DNA of 8,523 nucleotides, taken from contig VYDC01000142.1 in the NCBI GenBank assembly GCA_009843585.1, forward strand, positions 1 through 8,523, written 5' to 3'. The stretch is from Chloroflexota bacterium (lineage in GTDB: Bacteria > Chloroflexota > Dehalococcoidia > UBA2979). A model generated the notes under the pieces. The model saw only the letters and a program-made list of their open reading frames with translations, was not told where the DNA came from and ran no database searches. Positions 6,607 through 8,523 of this stretch are shown here, piece by piece (within the stretch, counting starts at the first letter, position 1; every line of letters begins with the position of its first letter). The translations under genes were made by a program, and so were the position numbers.

Positions 6607-6627
6607 GGTGGCGATCCGATCGCCGCC
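6607..6627. repeat. Inverted repeat upstream of the YihY gene
   Basis: GGTGGCGAT (6607-6615) and ATCGCCGCC (6619-6627) form a 9-bp inverted repeat around a 3-bp centre, with one imperfect pair. The inner six pairs (GGCGAT/ATCGCC) are perfect. It ends 18 bp before the GTG start of the leftward YihY gene. It could be an operator or a leader hairpin affecting translation; function unknown. Confidence 0.3.
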
Positions 6628-6698
6628 CGCGGAGGCCTCGCCGGCAGACAGGAGCGCGTGTTCATCGTCGAGGCACCGCCGGGCAGTGCGACCCTGCT

Positions 6699-7097
6699 CT
6701 AGCCGAGACGGCCCATCGCGCGGGCGGGAACGATCCGCATGGCGACCGACCCACGCTCACCTAGTTCGCGGTCGAGCTCCGCGTCATCCTCCGACGCGGG
6801 TCGCGATCCGCGGGCACGGGCTCGCCGGATGGCCCGGCGTCGCTCCGGACCATCCGCGAGGATCTCCGCCCGCCCGTAGACGGTGAGGTAGCGTCCGCCG
6901 TCCTGGACCAGCAGCGAGACGTCGGCGCAGCGGGCGACGTTACGCGCCTTTGCGCTCCCGAGACCGGTCTGGAGCACGACGTCCGTCCCGTCAAACTCGT
7001 AGGCGATCAGGGACTGCTGCGGCGATCCATCGCGCCGCCCCGTCGCGAGCGCGGCAAAGCGGTGCTCCGTGAGGAAGTCAGCCTGCTCCGGCGTCAT
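6699..7097 (-). CDS. PPOX-like FMN/F420-binding split-barrel protein
   Basis: A 132-residue protein with the pyridoxamine 5'-phosphate oxidase-like split beta-barrel pattern, most like the small F420-binding FDOR-B group (Rv1155 type). These are cytoplasmic dimers that use FMN or F420 for reductions; the substrate cannot be inferred. Visible features are the N-terminal helix MTPEQADFLTEHRF, the strand-turn FAALATGRRDGSPQQSLIAYEFDG (14-37), and the cofactor-phosphate region TGLGSAKARNVARCADVSLLV (44-64) with Lys50, Arg52 and Asn53. VYGRAEI (73-79) matches the VxGxAE strand of the family, and VAMRIVPARAM ends the barrel. The ATG at 7097 is chosen over those at 7103 and 7133 because GGGAG lies 6 nt before it and the family N-terminus starts there. 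The linker at 88-113 is unusually Arg/Asp/Glu-rich. Confidence 0.83.
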   Translation of the reverse strand: MTPEQADFLTEHRFAALATGRRDGSPQQSLIAYEFDGTDVVLQTGLGSAKARNVARCADVSLLVQDGGRYLTVYGRAEILADGPERRRAIRRARARGSRPASEDDAELDRELGERGSVAMRIVPARAMGRLG

Positions 7098-7179
7098 CCA
7101 CATCTCCCGTCCGGTCCGGCGCCAGTGTCGCACGGCGGAGCGCCGGCCGGGGAGTCGCGGACCTCCCCGCGGCCACGGT

Positions 7180-7185
7180 TACGAT
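7180..7185 (+). promoter_or_regulatory. Candidate -10 element for the alpha/beta hydrolase gene
   Basis: TACGAT fits the TANNNT -10 pattern of high-GC bacteria and ends 38 bp before the hydrolase ATG. No clear -35 is visible about 17-18 bp upstream. It lies in the 126-bp gap between the divergent split-barrel and hydrolase genes. A similar element (TACGCT) lies at the same distance from the SDR start. Weak prediction. Confidence 0.3.
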
Positions 7186-7223
7186 GCGACGAAGCGGCGG
7201 CGCCTGCGGTGCGAGGGAGCCCG

Positions 7224-8363
7224 ATGACGGAGTACGTGCCGGGGAACTTCATGTGGTCGCAGGGCGTGATGTTCGCGATGGAGATGATGAGCTTCGGCGC
7301 GGCGGCGGCCGGGGAGGTGCTCGGCGTCGTCGAGCGGCTCTCGAGACGCGAGCGGGACAACCGCGCGTGGTGGGAGGAGTGGAGCAGGGAGGCCGAACGC
7401 CTTGAGCGCTGGGGCGACTCCGAGGCCGCCGCCGGCCATGACCTCACGGCAGGCAGCCTTTACCTGAGGGCAGCCACGTACTACTTCTGCGGAGAGCGCT
7501 TCCTGCCTCCGGGCGAGGAGAAGAGAGCCACCTACCGGCGCGTGCTCCACTGCTTCGCGCGAGGAGCGGCCGCCCGCTATCCCAACCTCGAGCGCGTCGA
7601 GGTTCCCTACGAGGAGACGACGCTCCCGGCATACTTCCTGCGTTCCGATCCGGCGGGCGACGAGCCTGCACCCGCGATGGTGGTTTTCGACGGTCTCGAC
7701 AACGCGAAGGAACTCTCCGTCCTCTTCGCCGGCGTCGAGTTCGGGCGGCGCGGGATTCACACGCTGGCTATCGACGGGCCCGGGCAGGGGGAAACGCTGC
7801 GCCTGCGCGGCATCCCCAGCCGCTACGACTACGAGGTGCCTGGAGCGGCCGCATTCGACTACGTAGCCGCCCGACCCGAGGTGGACCCGGAGCGGGTGGG
7901 GGTCATGGGCTTCAGCCTCGGCGGCTACTACGCGCCTCGGGCCGCCACCTTCGAGAAGCGCTACGCGCTCTGCGTCGCGTGGGGGGGCCACTTCGACTAC
8001 CACGAGGCCTGGCTGGAGCGGCGCAGGCGTATCGAGTCCAACGACTCGCGCGTCTCGGCACCGGCCTTTCAGCTCCCGTGGGTGCTGGGGGTCGATGACA
8101 TGGATGCGGCGATGCGGGTGTTGGAGGACTTCCGGCTCGACGGCGTCGTGCAGCATCTCGATCGCCCGCTCCTCGTCACGCACGGCGAGGACGACACGGT
8201 CGTGCCACTTCGGTTCGCACGGCGGCTATATGAGGCGAGCGGATCGGCGGTGAAGGAACTCCGTGTCTTCACCGCCGGCGAGGGTGGAAGCGAGCACTGC
8301 CAGGAGGACAACCGCCAGATCGGAGCCAACTTCGTCGCCGACTGGGTCGCCGATCACATCTGA
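7224..8363 (+). CDS. Alpha/beta hydrolase, FrsA / DHPON-hydrolase-like
   Basis: A 379-residue alpha/beta hydrolase with a long N-terminal helical region before the core, as in FrsA-like esterases and 2,6-dihydroxypseudooxynicotine hydrolase of nicotine degradation. The N-terminal part has the pattern WWEEWSREAERLERWGD, then AGSLYLRAATYYFCGERF (76-93). The core starts near residue 124 with VVFDGLDNAKE (153-163, oxyanion/loop region) and AIDGPGQGET (182-191). The nucleophile elbow GFSLGG places Ser231, HGEDDTVVP (320-328) gives Asp324, and SEHCQ (356-360) gives His358, so the triad is complete and it should be active. Substrate is unknown: ester or C-C bond hydrolysis are both known in this group. 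The ATG at 7224 is preceded by GAGGGAG with 4-nt spacing. No signal peptide is visible, so it is probably cytoplasmic. It is divergent from the split-barrel gene and convergent with tRNA-Gly. Confidence 0.9.
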   Translation: MTEYVPGNFMWSQGVMFAMEMMSFGAAAAGEVLGVVERLSRRERDNRAWWEEWSREAERLERWGDSEAAAGHDLTAGSLYLRAATYYFCGERFLPPGEEKRATYRRVLHCFARGAAARYPNLERVEVPYEETTLPAYFLRSDPAGDEPAPAMVVFDGLDNAKELSVLFAGVEFGRRGIHTLAIDGPGQGETLRLRGIPSRYDYEVPGAAAFDYVAARPEVDPERVGVMGFSLGGYYAPRAATFEKRYALCVAWGGHFDYHEAWLERRRRIESNDSRVSAPAFQLPWVLGVDDMDAAMRVLEDFRLDGVVQHLDRPLLVTHGEDDTVVPLRFARRLYEASGSAVKELRVFTAGEGGSEHCQEDNRQIGANFVADWVADHI

Positions 8364-8468
8364 GCCGCTGTGCTCGATCAGGGCAAACAGACAAGGCGGG
8401 CACGAGACTGCCGCGCACGGTCCATACACGCCGGCGCGTCCACTGCCGGGTGGCGGCGCCAGGAAGTC

Positions 8469-8523
8469 TGGAGCGGGAGACGGGATTCGAACCCGCGACC
8501 CTCTGCTTGGGAAGCAGATGCTC
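8469..8523 (-). tRNA. tRNA-Gly (anticodon CCC), 5' end beyond the window
   Basis: The 3' 55 nt of a leftward tRNA. The anticodon stem TCTGC/GCAGA holds loop TTCCCAA, with anticodon CCC (complement of 8509-8511), reading GGG. The T arm is GCGGG-TTCGAAT-CCCGT, ending in a G-T wobble. The acceptor 3' strand is CTCCCGC with discriminator T and encoded CCA (complement of 8469-8471). Discriminator U in the RNA is usual for bacterial glycine tRNA. The D-stem 3' half (GAGC) is at the right edge. The missing 5' strand should read GCGGGAG. Confidence 0.95.

Noticed and set aside
8364..8468. Possible terminator or small gene between the hydrolase and tRNA-Gly
   Set aside because: Only short GC palindromes occur (TGGCGGCGCCA near the tRNA end). 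The leftward 67-codon frame here overlaps the hydrolase and has no recognisable features.
3525..8523. tRNA-Leu and tRNA-Gly as borders of an integrated island
   Set aside because: No integrase, no direct repeat of a tRNA 3' end, and no shift in base composition are visible between them. The genes inside look like ordinary chromosomal ones.

Overview
The window is high-GC bacterial DNA (about 70% by eye), densely coded, with strongly G/C-biased third positions, ATG and GTG starts, and clear purine-rich ribosome binding sites. Gene content suggests an environmental, metabolically versatile bacterium, such as a member of the Chloroflexota (Thermomicrobia-like) or a deep-branching actinobacterium. 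The sequence does not settle this, and the taxonomic guess is weak. I see no phage, insertion sequence, CRISPR array or toxin system. The long ORFs opposite the real genes are GC-bias artefacts.

Region 1 (1-3445) is a divergent acyl-CoA metabolism module. Two adjacent family III (CaiB/BaiF) CoA-transferase genes run leftward, joined by a 4-bp ATGA overlap and followed by a hairpin at the window edge. Diverging from them across about 176 bp is a short-chain dehydrogenase/reductase. Its Rossmann nucleotide-binding motifs are intact, but all four positions of the classical catalytic tetrad (Asn, Ser, Tyr, Lys) appear to be replaced. The arrangement recalls pathways in which an organic acid is activated by CoA transfer and then oxidised, and in which SDR pseudoenzyme subunits are known (BbsEF/BbsCD of toluene degradation). 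The substrate here cannot be read from sequence. This is the most interesting part of the window.

Region 2 (3525-5603) reads rightward. It has a complete tRNA-Leu(CAA) with encoded CCA, a 289-bp noncoding stretch with a plausible promoter and a 12-bp palindrome, a complete class I-alpha DAHP synthase (first step of the shikimate pathway), and a DinB-superfamily metal-site protein.

Region 3 (5701-8523) has a YihY/BrkB-type integral membrane protein and a pyridoxamine-phosphate-oxidase-like flavin/F420 split-barrel protein, both leftward. A divergent alpha/beta hydrolase of the FrsA / 2,6-dihydroxypseudooxynicotine hydrolase type follows rightward. The 3' part of a leftward tRNA-Gly(CCC) is cut by the right edge. 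Outside region 1 the neighbours look like unrelated single genes or short transcription units.
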